A stretch of DNA of 64,000 nt from Actinomyces mediterranea (GCF_900155595.1 NZ_FTPB01000003.1:515990-579989), one strand, 5' to 3'; shown: positions 46,304 to 55,856, numbered from the stretch's first letter. Numbers and translations: made by a program. The notes: generated from the sequence alone by a model not told the origin.

Positions 46304-46989
46304 ATGCGCTCCGTCGGGTGCCCGTGAATCTCGGGGCGTCGCAGATACAACGGCTCCGTTCCGACTTCCGCTCCCCGGGCGAGCCTGGATGTCACGAGCC
46401 GGGAGAGCACCGCGGGGTCTGCCGACACGACGGGACCGAGGGGGGCTGGTGCAAGCGCCGTCTGGGAGTGGGCGGGCAGCGGCCCCGCGGACACGATGAA
46501 GGCATCCGTGTCGCGCATCGAGTTCATGAGGCTCTGCGCCGACCCCACTTCGAGGCGCCCGATGAGACTCACATCGTCCGGGCCATCTGCTTCGTAGTGG
46601 CCCCAGTACAGTTCCTTGCGCCTCGCATCGAGAACCGCGAACACATGCGCATGGGGGGAGAGCACGTCGAGGGCTTCACGTGCAATGAGGGCGAGACTCG
46701 ACGCCCCGTAGACGGGGGCGCCCGTTGCGCGGCCAATGACCCTCGCCGACACGAGCCCTGCGCGCAGGCCGGTGAAGGGGGCCGGGCCGGTGCCCACGCA
46801 CACGCGTTCAATCCCCGCTCGCGCCGCTTGAGGGGGCATCCCCGCCGCTTCGAGGGCCTCGCGGATGAGGGGGGTGATCGATTCGGCGTGATGACGAGGC
46901 GAGTCCATCCGAGCCTGGCCGACTGTGATGGAGTCGCGCACGACTCCGATGCGAGTGGCGGCGGAGGTATCGAGGCACAGTTCAATCAC
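46300..46989 (-). CDS. tsaB: tRNA threonylcarbamoyladenosine biosynthesis protein TsaB
   Basis: 229 residues. Inactive ASKHA paralogue that scaffolds TsaD and TsaE. N-terminal LCLDTSAATRIGV and the GTGPAPFTGLRAGL block are typical; no metal-binding HxxxH is expected or seen. Overlaps both neighbours by 4 bp. Confidence 0.92.
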   Translation of the reverse strand: MIELCLDTSAATRIGVVRDSITVGQARMDSPRHHAESITPLIREALEAAGMPPQAARAGIERVCVGTGPAPFTGLRAGLVSARVIGRATGAPVYGASSLALIAREALDVLSPHAHVFAVLDARRKELYWGHYEADGPDDVSLIGRLEVGSAQSLMNSMRDTDAFIVSAGPLPAHSQTALAPAPLGPVVSADPAVLSRLVTSRLARGAEVGTEPLYLRRPEIHGHPTERM

Positions 46990-47546
46990 GACGTTGATCC
47001 TAACGTCTCATGGGCTCTCGCCCGCTGAGCGATCCCATCGAGGACCCCGTCCCATCGCTTCCCGTGCGCTGTCAGGGTCAGTATGCGGCGTCCGTCGTCC
47101 ATGAGTTCCAGGTTGATCGTCTCATCGTCGTAGGCGATGTCGCCGCCGTGTTCGCGTCCGATCTCGATCTCTAGACGCTCATCCGACAGGGCCTCCGTCT
47201 TACCCCGCCCCCATTCGACAACGGTGACGGACTCGTCGAGCGTCGAATCCAAGTCGAGGGTCTCGAGGTCATCGAGGTCACGGATCCTGTAGGCGTCAAC
47301 GTGAATGAGGTCGGGGCCTCCGGCGCGATTCGCGTGGACGCGGGCGACAATGAACGTCGGGGATTGGACGCGCCCGCTCACCCCCATGCCCTGGGCGATT
47401 CCCTGAGTGAAGGTGGTTTTCCCTGCGCCGAGTCCTCCATTCAGCATGACGAGGTCGCCCGCCGCGAGGACGCGTCCGAGCGCCTGTCCGAGGGCCCGGG
47501 TCTGATCGGCTGACGAGGTCACAACCGTGAGTGCGATGCGTGTCAC
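46986..47546 (-). CDS. tsaE: tRNA threonylcarbamoyladenosine biosynthesis ATPase TsaE
   Basis: 186 residues. Walker A NGGLGAGKTTFTQG, the VQSPTFI switch, LIHVDAYRI and VTVVEWGRG motifs. Its ATP hydrolysis resets the TsaBD complex. Overlaps alr (upstream) and tsaB (downstream) by 4 bp each. Confidence 0.94.
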   Translation of the reverse strand: MTRIALTVVTSSADQTRALGQALGRVLAAGDLVMLNGGLGAGKTTFTQGIAQGMGVSGRVQSPTFIVARVHANRAGGPDLIHVDAYRIRDLDDLETLDLDSTLDESVTVVEWGRGKTEALSDERLEIEIGREHGGDIAYDDETINLELMDDGRRILTLTAHGKRWDGVLDGIAQRARAHETLGSTS

Positions 47547-48802
47547 CGGCTCTGCTCCTGCGGTGCGGCGGCGGACTCGTAGACGCGGGGGATACGCTCG
47601 CCGAGGCGGGACACTATCTCATAGTTGATGGTCCCCGCGGCGTCTGCCCAGTCGTCGGCGGTCGGGGTGGGGCCGCTCCCATCGGAGAAGAGGACGGCGG
47701 TGTCTCCGACGCGGGCGGGCGGGCTCGGGGTCCTTGCCGTGGGGGTTCCGGCCTCGTCGTCGGCGGGCCCGAGGTCGACGATGAACTGGTCCATGCAGAC
47801 GCGGCCGACGATCCTCGTGCGGATCGCCCCCGCCGCAGCGTCGACGAGGACGGGCGCAGCATTGGAGGAGGCGCGCAGTATGCCGTCAGCGTAGCCGAGT
47901 GGAACGAGTCCGACCCATCTCCTGCCCGGTGACCTCCACGTGCCGCCGTAGGAGGCGGGGGTGTCGGCTTCAATGACTTTGACGGAACTGAGCGGGGCGC
48001 TCAGCGTCATCGCGGGGCGCAGTCCGAGTTCAGCGGAGGAGGCGCGCGTCGGGTCCGGGCTCAGTCCGTACACGCCGATCCCTGCCCTCACCATGTCGAA
48101 GTGCGCCTCGGGGTGCCAGATGATCCCCGATGTGGCGCTGAGGTGGCGGATGCGCGGCTCGACTCCGGCAGAGTGGAGGATGTCGAGGCCGCGGGTGAAG
48201 TTGTCGATGTGGGCAGCAGTGGAGGCCTCGCCCTCGTCGGTGGGGTCCTCCCCGCGCGAGAGGTGGCTCCAGGCGCCGACGACCTCAACGAGCCCCTCGT
48301 CGACTGCCATACGGACTGCGGATGCGAGGGCGGGCAAGTCGGCGAGGGTCGATCCCGCTCGCGACATGCCCGTGTCGATCTTGATGTGGATTCGGGCGCG
48401 GATACCGGTGCTCCGCGCGGCGGCGCAGATTTCGGCGAGAACCCACGCCCATGAGACGGACAGGTCGATCCCTGCTTCGAGGGCGGCCGCCCAATCGGCG
48501 CCGCTCGGCGCGATCCACGCGAGGATGGGTGCGTCCTCGCGCGCGATCCCCTCCCGGTCGAGGCCCTCGCGAAGAGTGCGGGCCTCTGCCACTTGGGCGA
48601 CTCCGAGCCAGTGGGCCCCGGCTCTCAGGACGGTCAGGGCCACGGGGAGGAGCCCGTGTCCGTAGGCGTCTGCTTTGACGACGGCCATGAGGAGGGCATC
48701 GGACGCGTATTCGCGCAGGCGCGCGAGGTTGGCCGCAATGGCGTCGAGGTCGATGAGGGCGCGCCCGGGATAGTCGGCGGCGGACTCAATGTGAGAGGTC
48801 AC
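47543..48802 (-). CDS. alr: Alanine racemase
   Basis: 419 residues. PLP lysine in AVVKADAYGHG, catalytic-loop ASYGGTWRSPGR with Tyr, and VCMDQFIVDLG. Supplies D-alanine for peptidoglycan. A disordered insert (DDEAGTPTARTPSPPARVG) lengthens the C-terminal domain. The start is 34 bp after the nnr stop. Confidence 0.94.
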   Translation of the reverse strand: MTSHIESAADYPGRALIDLDAIAANLARLREYASDALLMAVVKADAYGHGLLPVALTVLRAGAHWLGVAQVAEARTLREGLDREGIAREDAPILAWIAPSGADWAAALEAGIDLSVSWAWVLAEICAAARSTGIRARIHIKIDTGMSRAGSTLADLPALASAVRMAVDEGLVEVVGAWSHLSRGEDPTDEGEASTAAHIDNFTRGLDILHSAGVEPRIRHLSATSGIIWHPEAHFDMVRAGIGVYGLSPDPTRASSAELGLRPAMTLSAPLSSVKVIEADTPASYGGTWRSPGRRWVGLVPLGYADGILRASSNAAPVLVDAAAGAIRTRIVGRVCMDQFIVDLGPADDEAGTPTARTPSPPARVGDTAVLFSDGSGPTPTADDWADAAGTINYEIVSRLGERIPRVYESAAAPQEQSR

Positions 48803-48836
48803 CCCCCTAGTATCCCACCGCTCGCATACGGTCGCG

Positions 48837-50408
48837 TCATGCTCGGCCGTCGAGGGCGCGTCCGATGACTCCGGGGATGGCGAGGGCGATCTGGTCGGCG
48901 CTGATGGGTCCTCCTGCGGACCCGAGGCCGCGGGCGGCGGCCATTCCCGCCTCGGCGTGGATCCACGCGCCTACGCCGATGAGTTCCGCGAAGGGGACGA
49001 CCTCGATGCGCTGTTCGCGTCTGGCCTGCCAGGTCGCACTTAGGGCGACGAGGACGCCGGCGAGGACATCGCCGGAGCCTGCAACTGCGCTCCACCCGCT
49101 GCCCTGGTGGGAGACGATGATCGACCCGTCGGGCGATGCGATGAGGGTGCGGGCGCCTTTGAGGAGCACGGTCGCGCCGGTCGACTGCGCGAGTTCACGG
49201 GCGGCTGCGACCGGGCGCTCCTCCACCCGCCATCGGGGGCGCGTGTCACCGAGGGTGGACAGCATCCGCGCGGCCTCGCCTGCGTGCGGTGTGAGCACTG
49301 TCGTTTCTGCGAGGCCGTCCGCGGCCATCGGCGCCACGAGGTCGAGTCCACCCGCATCGACGACGAGCGGAAGGGACTGCGCAATGCAAAATCCCGCGAG
49401 TTCACGCGCTGAGGCGCGCGTCTTATCGTCCATGCCCGGACCGATGAGCCCGGCCTGGATGCGCCCGCCCACTGCGACGATCCCCGGAACGCGCGCGAGG
49501 GCAAGGTCGCAGACCCTGCGGGGCGCGTCGAGTCGGATCATTCCGCATCCGGCGCCGTTGGCGCCCATGGAGGCGAGGATGCCCGCGCCCGGGTAGGTGT
49601 CAGAGCCTACGACGAGGCCGGCGACACCGCGCGTGTACTTGTGGTCCGCCCAGCCCGGCGCGCGCACCACCCGGGGCACATCCGCAGATTCGACGACGTG
49701 CACGCGTGTATCGGGCAGATCGATACCGAGGTCGCAGACGCTCACCCGTGTCGAGTGGTAGGCGGCGGGAGGCAGTACCAGCGGCGTTTTGAGGGCGCCC
49801 ATGGTGATGGTGTGATCCGCGCGCAGGTGCGGGAGGTGGGCCTCGCCGTCCTCGTCGGTGAGGCCGCTGGGGCAGTCGACGGCAACGATGAACGGCGTGT
49901 GCTGAACGTCGATGTCCGCGAGTGCGCGGATGATGGCGGCGAGTGGGTCGCGGACGGCGCCCGCCAGTCCGGTGCCGAGGACCCCGTCGATCCACACGGG
50001 CGCTGTCAGCGCTTGCGCCGCCTCACCCTGGCTCAGCCAGTCTGCGGGGTCGTCGGCGTTCGGGGACGACAGGGGGGCGCGCAGGATCGCAACGCCCGCC
50101 TTCTTACAGGCGGCGGCCGCGCCCTCGTGGATCTGTGAGCCGACGGCCAGCGCGCTCGCCCTCACTCCGTCTTCGGCGAGGAAGGCGGCGGCGTAGAGGG
50201 CATCGCCTCCGTTGTCGCCCCCTCCGGCTATTGCGCACACCTCGATACCGCCGGTCGGGGGTTCGCGGCGCCGGTGTTCTTCGACCGCGTCGGCGACGGC
50301 GCGCGCGGCGATCCGCATGAGGCGATCGGGGTCGCCCTCGTGCGCGGCTCGCGAGACGGTGTCGGCTTCAGCGGCTCTGACGATTTTCGGGGCGTATGCG
50401 GGGATCAT
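48837..50408 (-). CDS. nnr: Bifunctional NAD(P)HX epimerase/dehydratase
   Basis: 523 residues. The N-terminal NnrE epimerase half (about 1-215: VCAIAGGGDNGGDALYAA, IDGVLGTGLAG, VAVDCPSG) is followed by the NnrD dehydratase half (about 235-523: GSDTYPGAGILA, LTPHAGEAARML, SAVAGSGDVLAGVLVAL). Repairs hydrated NADH. The only GGGAGG near the ATG directly abuts it, so ribosome access may depend on translation of the overlapping FGGY kinase gene (41-bp overlap). Confidence 0.92.
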   Translation of the reverse strand: MIPAYAPKIVRAAEADTVSRAAHEGDPDRLMRIAARAVADAVEEHRRREPPTGGIEVCAIAGGGDNGGDALYAAAFLAEDGVRASALAVGSQIHEGAAAACKKAGVAILRAPLSSPNADDPADWLSQGEAAQALTAPVWIDGVLGTGLAGAVRDPLAAIIRALADIDVQHTPFIVAVDCPSGLTDEDGEAHLPHLRADHTITMGALKTPLVLPPAAYHSTRVSVCDLGIDLPDTRVHVVESADVPRVVRAPGWADHKYTRGVAGLVVGSDTYPGAGILASMGANGAGCGMIRLDAPRRVCDLALARVPGIVAVGGRIQAGLIGPGMDDKTRASARELAGFCIAQSLPLVVDAGGLDLVAPMAADGLAETTVLTPHAGEAARMLSTLGDTRPRWRVEERPVAAARELAQSTGATVLLKGARTLIASPDGSIIVSHQGSGWSAVAGSGDVLAGVLVALSATWQARREQRIEVVPFAELIGVGAWIHAEAGMAAARGLGSAGGPISADQIALAIPGVIGRALDGRA

Positions 50409-51906
50409 CCTCCCATCTTCCCACCCCTGCGGCGGGCCCGTGCAGATCCGGGGCTCCCCCGGTTTCCGGCCGGCAGTGGCCGGGAGTATTCGCGTGCGGC
50501 GGGGAGCCGTAGACCCCGTCGCGGATCTCCTTCCATTCCTCGAACCGCTCCGCCTCTCGACGGATCTCGTCGTCGCGGACCCGGATCCGTTCGGATGCGA
50601 TAGGGACGGGGGGCAGTCCCGCGAGCAATGCCGCGCCGAGCGCTGACGCCTCGGGCATGTTCAGGCGTTCGACCCCGCATCCCATCGTCGACGCGATGAT
50701 GCGGCACCACGGGGCGCTTCGGGCGCCTCCGCCGAACACGCGGAGCGAGGCGCCGTATAGTCCCATCCGCTCCCACCAGGCGGCGATCTCGAAGGCGATC
50801 CCCTCATAGACGGAGCGCGCAAGATCCGCCGTATCGGTGCCGAGGCGGATCCCCCAGAAGAGCCCCCCGGGCGCGGTCGGCCACTTCCCGGCGCTCGTGT
50901 CGGACAAGCGGGCGAAGAAGTAGGGGGCGTTCGCAGAGGGCCCCGTCGCCGACATCTCATCGCTGAGGTCGTATCCGCCGCCCGGGAGTGCATTGTTCAC
51001 ATACCAGCGGTGGGCGGCGCCCGCTGTGGGGATCGCCGCTTCGCGGACGTATTCGCCGGGCCCGAGGAAGCTGAACACCGGGCCGCCCCAGAAGGTGGGC
51101 GAATCCGCGAGGGATTCGAGGGCGCCGGACGTTCCGAGGCACAGCGTCGCAACCCCTGGGGCGATACCGGCACCGAACGCCGCAAGTTTCTGGTCCTGTC
51201 CTCCGACGCGGACCGGGATCCTCCGGATGCCCAACTCGGCTGCGATCGGCTCTCTCAGCGCTCCCGCACAGGAGCCGGAGTCTCGGATCGTCGGGAAGAG
51301 ATCGGGACTCACCCCGATCGCCCCGAGCGACTCCCGATCCCATGTCCCGTCCCGGAGCGAATAGGCCATTGATGCCGATGCGAGCGTGTGATCGGTGATC
51401 GCCTCGCCGACGAGGCGCAGGTGCAAGTAGTCCATCGGCTGAAGGAAGGCGTCGGCCTCTTCGAATATTTCGGGTTCGAATCGTTTGAGCCAGTACACCT
51501 TGGGGAGCGTGTAGACACCGGACCAGGGCTTGCCGCTTCTCTCAGTGACCGAGTCCTTGTCGATTAGGGCGCCCAGTTCATCGAGGACGGCGTTCCCGCG
51601 CTCATCGAGCCAGATGATCGCGTTCCTGAGCGGCCTTCCCGTCCGATCGACGGGGACTACTGAAATGCCTTGGGAGGAGATCGACAGCGCCTGAACCGCA
51701 TCGGCCCCGACTTCGTTGATCACCGTGCGCAGAACGCGCATGGATGCGGTGAACCACGACTCCGGATCCTGCTCGACCCTCCCGTCCGCACTGTAGACGG
51801 GAGGGTTCTCCACGTAGGCACTCGCAGCGACCGTACAATCGGCGTCGAAGGCGAGGCAGCGCACGCCGGTCGTGCCTGCGTCGAGACCGAGCCATACGGG
51901 GGCCAT
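50368..51906 (-). CDS. FGGY family carbohydrate kinase
   Basis: 512 residues, ASKHA fold: LGLDAGTTGVRCLAFD at the start, WLDERG, MDYLHLRL, VGGQDQKLAAFGAG with the catalytic Asp and LRVFGGGARSAPWC. Resembles xylulo/gluconokinases, so the substrate should be a ketose, sugar acid or polyol. After FEEWKEIRDGVYGS the last 44 residues (from about 50502) are low-complexity Pro/Arg/Gly sequence running across the expected intergenic space and into nnr. This suggests the native stop was lost at a junction. Last gene of the catabolic operon. Confidence 0.87.
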   Translation of the reverse strand: MAPVWLGLDAGTTGVRCLAFDADCTVAASAYVENPPVYSADGRVEQDPESWFTASMRVLRTVINEVGADAVQALSISSQGISVVPVDRTGRPLRNAIIWLDERGNAVLDELGALIDKDSVTERSGKPWSGVYTLPKVYWLKRFEPEIFEEADAFLQPMDYLHLRLVGEAITDHTLASASMAYSLRDGTWDRESLGAIGVSPDLFPTIRDSGSCAGALREPIAAELGIRRIPVRVGGQDQKLAAFGAGIAPGVATLCLGTSGALESLADSPTFWGGPVFSFLGPGEYVREAAIPTAGAAHRWYVNNALPGGGYDLSDEMSATGPSANAPYFFARLSDTSAGKWPTAPGGLFWGIRLGTDTADLARSVYEGIAFEIAAWWERMGLYGASLRVFGGGARSAPWCRIIASTMGCGVERLNMPEASALGAALLAGLPPVPIASERIRVRDDEIRREAERFEEWKEIRDGVYGSPPHANTPGHCRPETGGAPDLHGPAAGVGRWEDDPRIRPENRQSR

Positions 51907-51911
51907 CGGGG

Positions 51912-52415
51912 CTACTCGCCGATGATCTGAATCTGGCACTGCCGCGGACGGTCGCGAATCTGATCCCAATCGACGAAGTAGATGTAGCCGAATTCTCCGA
52001 GATCGAGAGCGCCGTCCATTGCGACGATCGTCTCCGATCTTCCGAAGAAGACGCTGCGCAGGTGCGCATCGGTATTGAGGCTCGTCCATTCGCCCACTTC
52101 CTTTGCCTCCTCCATCGCGAAGCGGATATGGGCGGGGCCGGGATGCATGTACTGATTCTCGACTAGGCACTGCGGGGCGATGCGCTCCATGATGTTCACC
52201 AAGTCCTGCTGGAGGAACTCGAGACCGTAGTAGGTCTTGTCGTGCGAGCACTCCTGGGTCATCACGGAACAGGTCGTGTGATGGCTGTAGACGACGACGA
52301 TGCCGTTCGTGATTCCGGAGCGTTCGAGCGCCGCCTTCACGTCCTTCGTCACGTCGTGGAAGGTCGGGTGGTTCTTCTCCGACTGCAGGTCGATCGTCTC
52401 CCTGTACACCTTCAT
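51912..52415 (-). CDS. YjbQ/UPF0047 family protein
   Basis: 167 residues; hallmark VVYSHHTTCSVMTQEC and the C-terminal FGRSETIVAMDGALDLGEFG. Often labelled secondary thiamine-phosphate synthase, but the physiological role is unsettled. ATG 52415 has AAAGGA about 6 nt upstream. It lies between a TIM-like and an FGGY kinase gene, so a sugar-phosphate related role is plausible here. Confidence 0.88.
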   Translation of the reverse strand: MKVYRETIDLQSEKNHPTFHDVTKDVKAALERSGITNGIVVVYSHHTTCSVMTQECSHDKTYYGLEFLQQDLVNIMERIAPQCLVENQYMHPGPAHIRFAMEEAKEVGEWTSLNTDAHLRSVFFGRSETIVAMDGALDLGEFGYIYFVDWDQIRDRPRQCQIQIIGE

Positions 52416-52428
52416 GGTTGTTCCTTTC

Positions 52429-53151
52429 TCATTCCTGGTTGTTCTTCAAGGTTTTCTCGCGCGCGTCCCATCCGCGCCGGGCTGCGGCGATCATGTCAAT
52501 CGCCATGTCGGGGGGACTGGGCGCCTGTGCGATCGCGCTCGACGACCCCGTGGCATTCGCGCCGTGAGCAATGACATCGAACACGTCTTCGGGCGTCGAG
52601 ATGCCGGCTCCCTGGAGGACTCGGATCCTCGGGTCGATCTCGCCCGCCGCGCGGTTCGAGGCGTCGACGTACGCGAATCCGGAGGGCTTCCCGGTGCCGA
52701 TGAGTTCAGTCGGCTCGGCGACGAGGACCTCGGGATGCAGTGATGCGACTGCGCGCACCTCGGCCAGGGAACTCGCGCATACAGCGGTGGCGAGGCCGAC
52801 TTCGCGCGCTCGGCGCATCGTCTGTTCGAGGACGGAGAAGGTGATGGGGCGCTCGGCATGATTCAACATGACCATTCGGATACCGGCATCGGCGAGCGCC
52901 TCCGGCAGGATGTCCGTGATCCCCCGCCCCGGACGAATCGGGTCGAGATGCGGGACGCAGACGATCAGATTCTCGACGCCCTCAACGACCTTTCGGGCCT
53001 CGAGAATCGGCGAGGTGAAGACGACTGTCACTTCATGGTCCGCTGCGGCGAGGTCGGCGGCCCGGGCGAGTGCGAGCACATCATCGCCGAAGAGATACGA
53101 TTTCGGTCCGATCTCGAACAGGGGGCGGTCCTCGGGGATCCACTCGCTCAT
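52429..53151 (-). CDS. Triosephosphate isomerase-like protein
   Basis: 240 residues. It keeps TIM catalytic landmarks: Lys in IGPKSYL (N-terminal), His in LNHAERP (compare GHSERR) and Glu in AEPTELIGTGKP (compare YEPVWAIGTG). It is much diverged from glycolytic TpiA, like the TpiA2/EryH enzymes that isomerise tetrulose phosphates. Probably interconverts a ketose/aldose phosphate of this pathway. ATG overlaps the SIS-gene stop by 4 bp. Confidence 0.8.
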   Translation of the reverse strand: MSEWIPEDRPLFEIGPKSYLFGDDVLALARAADLAAADHEVTVVFTSPILEARKVVEGVENLIVCVPHLDPIRPGRGITDILPEALADAGIRMVMLNHAERPITFSVLEQTMRRAREVGLATAVCASSLAEVRAVASLHPEVLVAEPTELIGTGKPSGFAYVDASNRAAGEIDPRIRVLQGAGISTPEDVFDVIAHGANATGSSSAIAQAPSPPDMAIDMIAAARRGWDAREKTLKNNQE

Positions 53152-53765
53152 CGGTTCCCCTCCCCTGCGATTCGCGCGCCGACGGCGCCGCCCGGATGAA
53201 TGATGCCGAATTCCGCTTCGGTGAATCCGGACAGGGCGATCATCGCCGCCAGGACCGCATCGAACAGGGCGCCGATCACCGTGTTCGAGGTCGTCGCCAT
53301 GGTGCCGAGGGGATCCGATTCCTTCGTGATGTACAGCGGTATAAGGATGTCCGAAAGCCTCGCCAGCTCCGAATCCATGTTCTCGGTGACCCCGATGAGG
53401 AGGGCCCGCCGCTCGCGCACGACGCGCATGATCGGCAGCAGCTCGCTCGTCCCACCGCCCCTGGTCACCATGACGACGGCGTCACCGGCTTGCACGGCCC
53501 CGAGGCCGCCGTGAATCGCATCCGCCGGCGGCATGAACTTCGCGGGGTTGTCGACGCAGCACAACGAATGAGCGAATTTCGCCGCCGCGTATCCCGAGGA
53601 GCCGCTTCCGACTGTGACGATCCTCGGAGCCGCCAGGAGCGCCTCGGCCGCTTCGACGACGCGCCCGATCGGGGCGTGCGCGGCGAGCGCGCCGAGCGCA
53701 TCCGCTTCGATCTGCAGGGCCTGGCGCGCCGCCGCGCTCGCCGACTCCCTCGTCTCCTCAGACAT
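53148..53765 (-). CDS. SIS domain sugar-phosphate isomerase (KdsD/GutQ-like, no CBS)
   Basis: 205 residues: GSGSSGYAAAKFAHSL, MPPADAIHGGLGA, VMVTRGGGTSEL and the C-terminal FGIIHPGGAVG are those of arabinose-5-phosphate-isomerase-type SIS proteins, but the CBS pair of KdsD is absent. ATG 53765 has AGGAGG 5 nt upstream inside the nagA-like gene (8-bp overlap). The substrate is inferred to be an aldose/ketose phosphate. Confidence 0.82.
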   Translation of the reverse strand: MSEETRESASAAARQALQIEADALGALAAHAPIGRVVEAAEALLAAPRIVTVGSGSSGYAAAKFAHSLCCVDNPAKFMPPADAIHGGLGAVQAGDAVVMVTRGGGTSELLPIMRVVRERRALLIGVTENMDSELARLSDILIPLYITKESDPLGTMATTSNTVIGALFDAVLAAMIALSGFTEAEFGIIHPGGAVGARIAGEGNR

Positions 53766-54924
53766 GTCGCCCTCCTGTGGACACACCGTCAATCCATACG
53801 TCTCGAATAGTGAGCGATTCGCCGTCCCAGGCCGCGAACACGAGGTTCGCACGGAAACCCGGAGCGATATCGCCGAGGTCGGAGCCCCCCATGAGGCGGG
53901 CGGGCACGAAAGAGCCGAGCCGCCACGCTTCGGCGAGACCGATGCCCGTGTGGCGCGCGAAATTGGCGACCGCCCGATCCATCGTCAATGAGCTTCCCGC
54001 CAGCCCTCCCGAACGATTGAAATTCACGTCCGGCGGGCCCCCGGCGATGCGGCTCCCGCTCTCAGCCGTGCAGTCGGTGACCAGAACAGTCCGATCCCGG
54101 CCCTTCACCCGGTAGATGAGTCTGAGGTGATCGGGGCGGACATGGCATCCCTGCGAATCGGCGATGACCTCGGCCGCTATCGACGGCTCCACGAGGACCG
54201 ACTCATCGACTCCGACTTCCCGGGTCCCCTCGTACTCGGGCGGATCGATGGGGGCGCCCGTTGCGTTCATCAGATGGGTGGCGATCCGCAGCCCGTTCGG
54301 CAGGAGGGCGCGAATCTCCTCGTGGCGCGCTCTCGAATGGCCCACGGAGAAAGTGATTCCTCCTCGCGTGGCCGCCTGAAGGTCGTCCACCATCCTGGCG
54401 ACGCCGCAGACCTCCGGGGCGATCGTCATCCACCGCAGCGCTCCGCGCCCCACGCGGACGTATTCGAGGTACTCGCCCCTTTCAGGGGGCCGCGAATACT
54501 CCTTATACGCCCCGAGGTCGGGGTTGAGGAAGGGGCCCTCCATATTGACGCCCACGACGTTCGGGATAGCCGGGTCGAGCGCTGCGGAGGCGACCGATTC
54601 AACGGCATCGATCTGTTCACGAGCCGTCGCGTGCAGGATCGTTGTCCCAAGGAGGGACGTGGTTCCGTGATCGAGGTGGAAGCGGGCGGCCCTGCGCGGG
54701 TCGTCGTGGAACCACCGGCCGTCGCCGCCGTGGCAGTGGATGTCGACGAAGCCGGGCCCGACGACCATGCCCGTCGCATCCACGATCTCCGCATCGTATT
54801 CCCGGGCGAGCTGATCGCGGGGGCTGATCACGGCGATGCGCCCGTCGACGATGAGGATGTGATGGTCCTCGAGAAGGCCCTCAGCGGTGACGATCGTCGC
54901 TCCGCAAATGCAGGTCCTCATCAT
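53758..54924 (-). CDS. N-acetylglucosamine-6-phosphate deacetylase-like amidohydrolase
   Basis: 388 residues. All expected metal/active-site groups are present: HxH in VDIHCHGGDGRWFH, Glu in NMEGPFLNP, His in SVGHSRARHEE, His in THLMNATGAPI and the catalytic Asp in VTDCTAESG. Likely deacylates an amino-sugar phosphate. TGATG overlap with the NagB-like stop. Differences from housekeeping NagA (HLMNATG for HLFNAM) suggest a related but different substrate. Confidence 0.83.
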   Translation of the reverse strand: MMRTCICGATIVTAEGLLEDHHILIVDGRIAVISPRDQLAREYDAEIVDATGMVVGPGFVDIHCHGGDGRWFHDDPRRAARFHLDHGTTSLLGTTILHATAREQIDAVESVASAALDPAIPNVVGVNMEGPFLNPDLGAYKEYSRPPERGEYLEYVRVGRGALRWMTIAPEVCGVARMVDDLQAATRGGITFSVGHSRARHEEIRALLPNGLRIATHLMNATGAPIDPPEYEGTREVGVDESVLVEPSIAAEVIADSQGCHVRPDHLRLIYRVKGRDRTVLVTDCTAESGSRIAGGPPDVNFNRSGGLAGSSLTMDRAVANFARHTGIGLAEAWRLGSFVPARLMGGSDLGDIAPGFRANLVFAAWDGESLTIRDVWIDGVSTGGRHV

Positions 54925-55856
54925 CAGTACTGGCTTTCAAAATCGCAGACCACCGGCGAGGCGATCTTGTCCGATACGTAGAAGTCGGCCCCCAGGAGCT
55001 GCATGATGGACGTCGGCACGAGCGGCGTCACCGGACCGTGGATGGCGAGCCTGGAAGCGGTTCTCTGCCAGCTCGACGGGGTCCCCCTCGTGGTGATCCC
55101 GTGCATCTCGACTCTCCGCTTCGCCCGGGAGACGTCGAGGGGGCCGATCGTGGCGGCCCGCGGGGGCACCGATGCGACATTCCCGGACGCCCCGAAGGAC
55201 CCGTGAAGCGAGTTTTGGGCGATGGTCAGGGGGTGGAGCGTGACGATGCGCGCCCCTTGAGTCAGGAATTCTTCGAGTTCGGAGGAGAACTCCGAATCGG
55301 GCTCGATGAATGCGAGGTGCCCGGTCCATCCGGGCCCGGTGTAGACCGCATCGGCGTCCCCCGCGTCGCGAATGAGGTCGGAATAATGCTCGATATTGTC
55401 GGTCGTCGGATAGACGAACTGCTCCGACGGCATTCGGAGATCCGGTTCGAGTTCGTCCCAGAAGAATCTCTTCGTCGCCGCGATGAAGCTCTGCGCGTAC
55501 TCCGGGCCGGCGACGTTGCCGTCCTCATCCGCCCATTCGTCCATATTGAACGTCGTCACATGCGCGAGATCCATCCGCATCGCGTTGAGGATCCTCGCGA
55601 CTTCCCGGTATGCCGGATTCGGATTCGGCAGGATGAGGACGCATCGCCTGCCCTCGGCCTTGGCGCGGACGATCTCGCCGACGATGTCGGCGACGAGCAT
55701 CGCATTCATCTCGGCGTCGGAGACGACACGGATCGTCACCGCGGGATTCGGATGCGACAGAAAGTCTTCCCCCGACAGCGCATTGACCCGATCGATCACA
55801 TCGCGATCACGGAATGGGACGAAGGCCGCCGGAGCGAACCTCTCATTGAACAGCAT
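54924..55856 (-). CDS. NagB-like sugar-phosphate isomerase/deaminase, atypical active site
   Basis: 310 residues. NagB fold with FNMDEWAD and a GPGWTGHLAFIEP loop. Canonical glucosamine-6-phosphate deaminase has GxGxDGHIAFNEP: the Asp is Thr and the Asn is Ile here, although Asp (MDEW), His and Glu remain. It may act on another amino-sugar phosphate or merely isomerise. ATG 55856 with GGAAGG 9 nt upstream, overlapping the hydrolase gene by 14 bp. Confidence 0.78.
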   Translation of the reverse strand: MLFNERFAPAAFVPFRDRDVIDRVNALSGEDFLSHPNPAVTIRVVSDAEMNAMLVADIVGEIVRAKAEGRRCVLILPNPNPAYREVARILNAMRMDLAHVTTFNMDEWADEDGNVAGPEYAQSFIAATKRFFWDELEPDLRMPSEQFVYPTTDNIEHYSDLIRDAGDADAVYTGPGWTGHLAFIEPDSEFSSELEEFLTQGARIVTLHPLTIAQNSLHGSFGASGNVASVPPRAATIGPLDVSRAKRRVEMHGITTRGTPSSWQRTASRLAIHGPVTPLVPTSIMQLLGADFYVSDKIASPVVCDFESQY

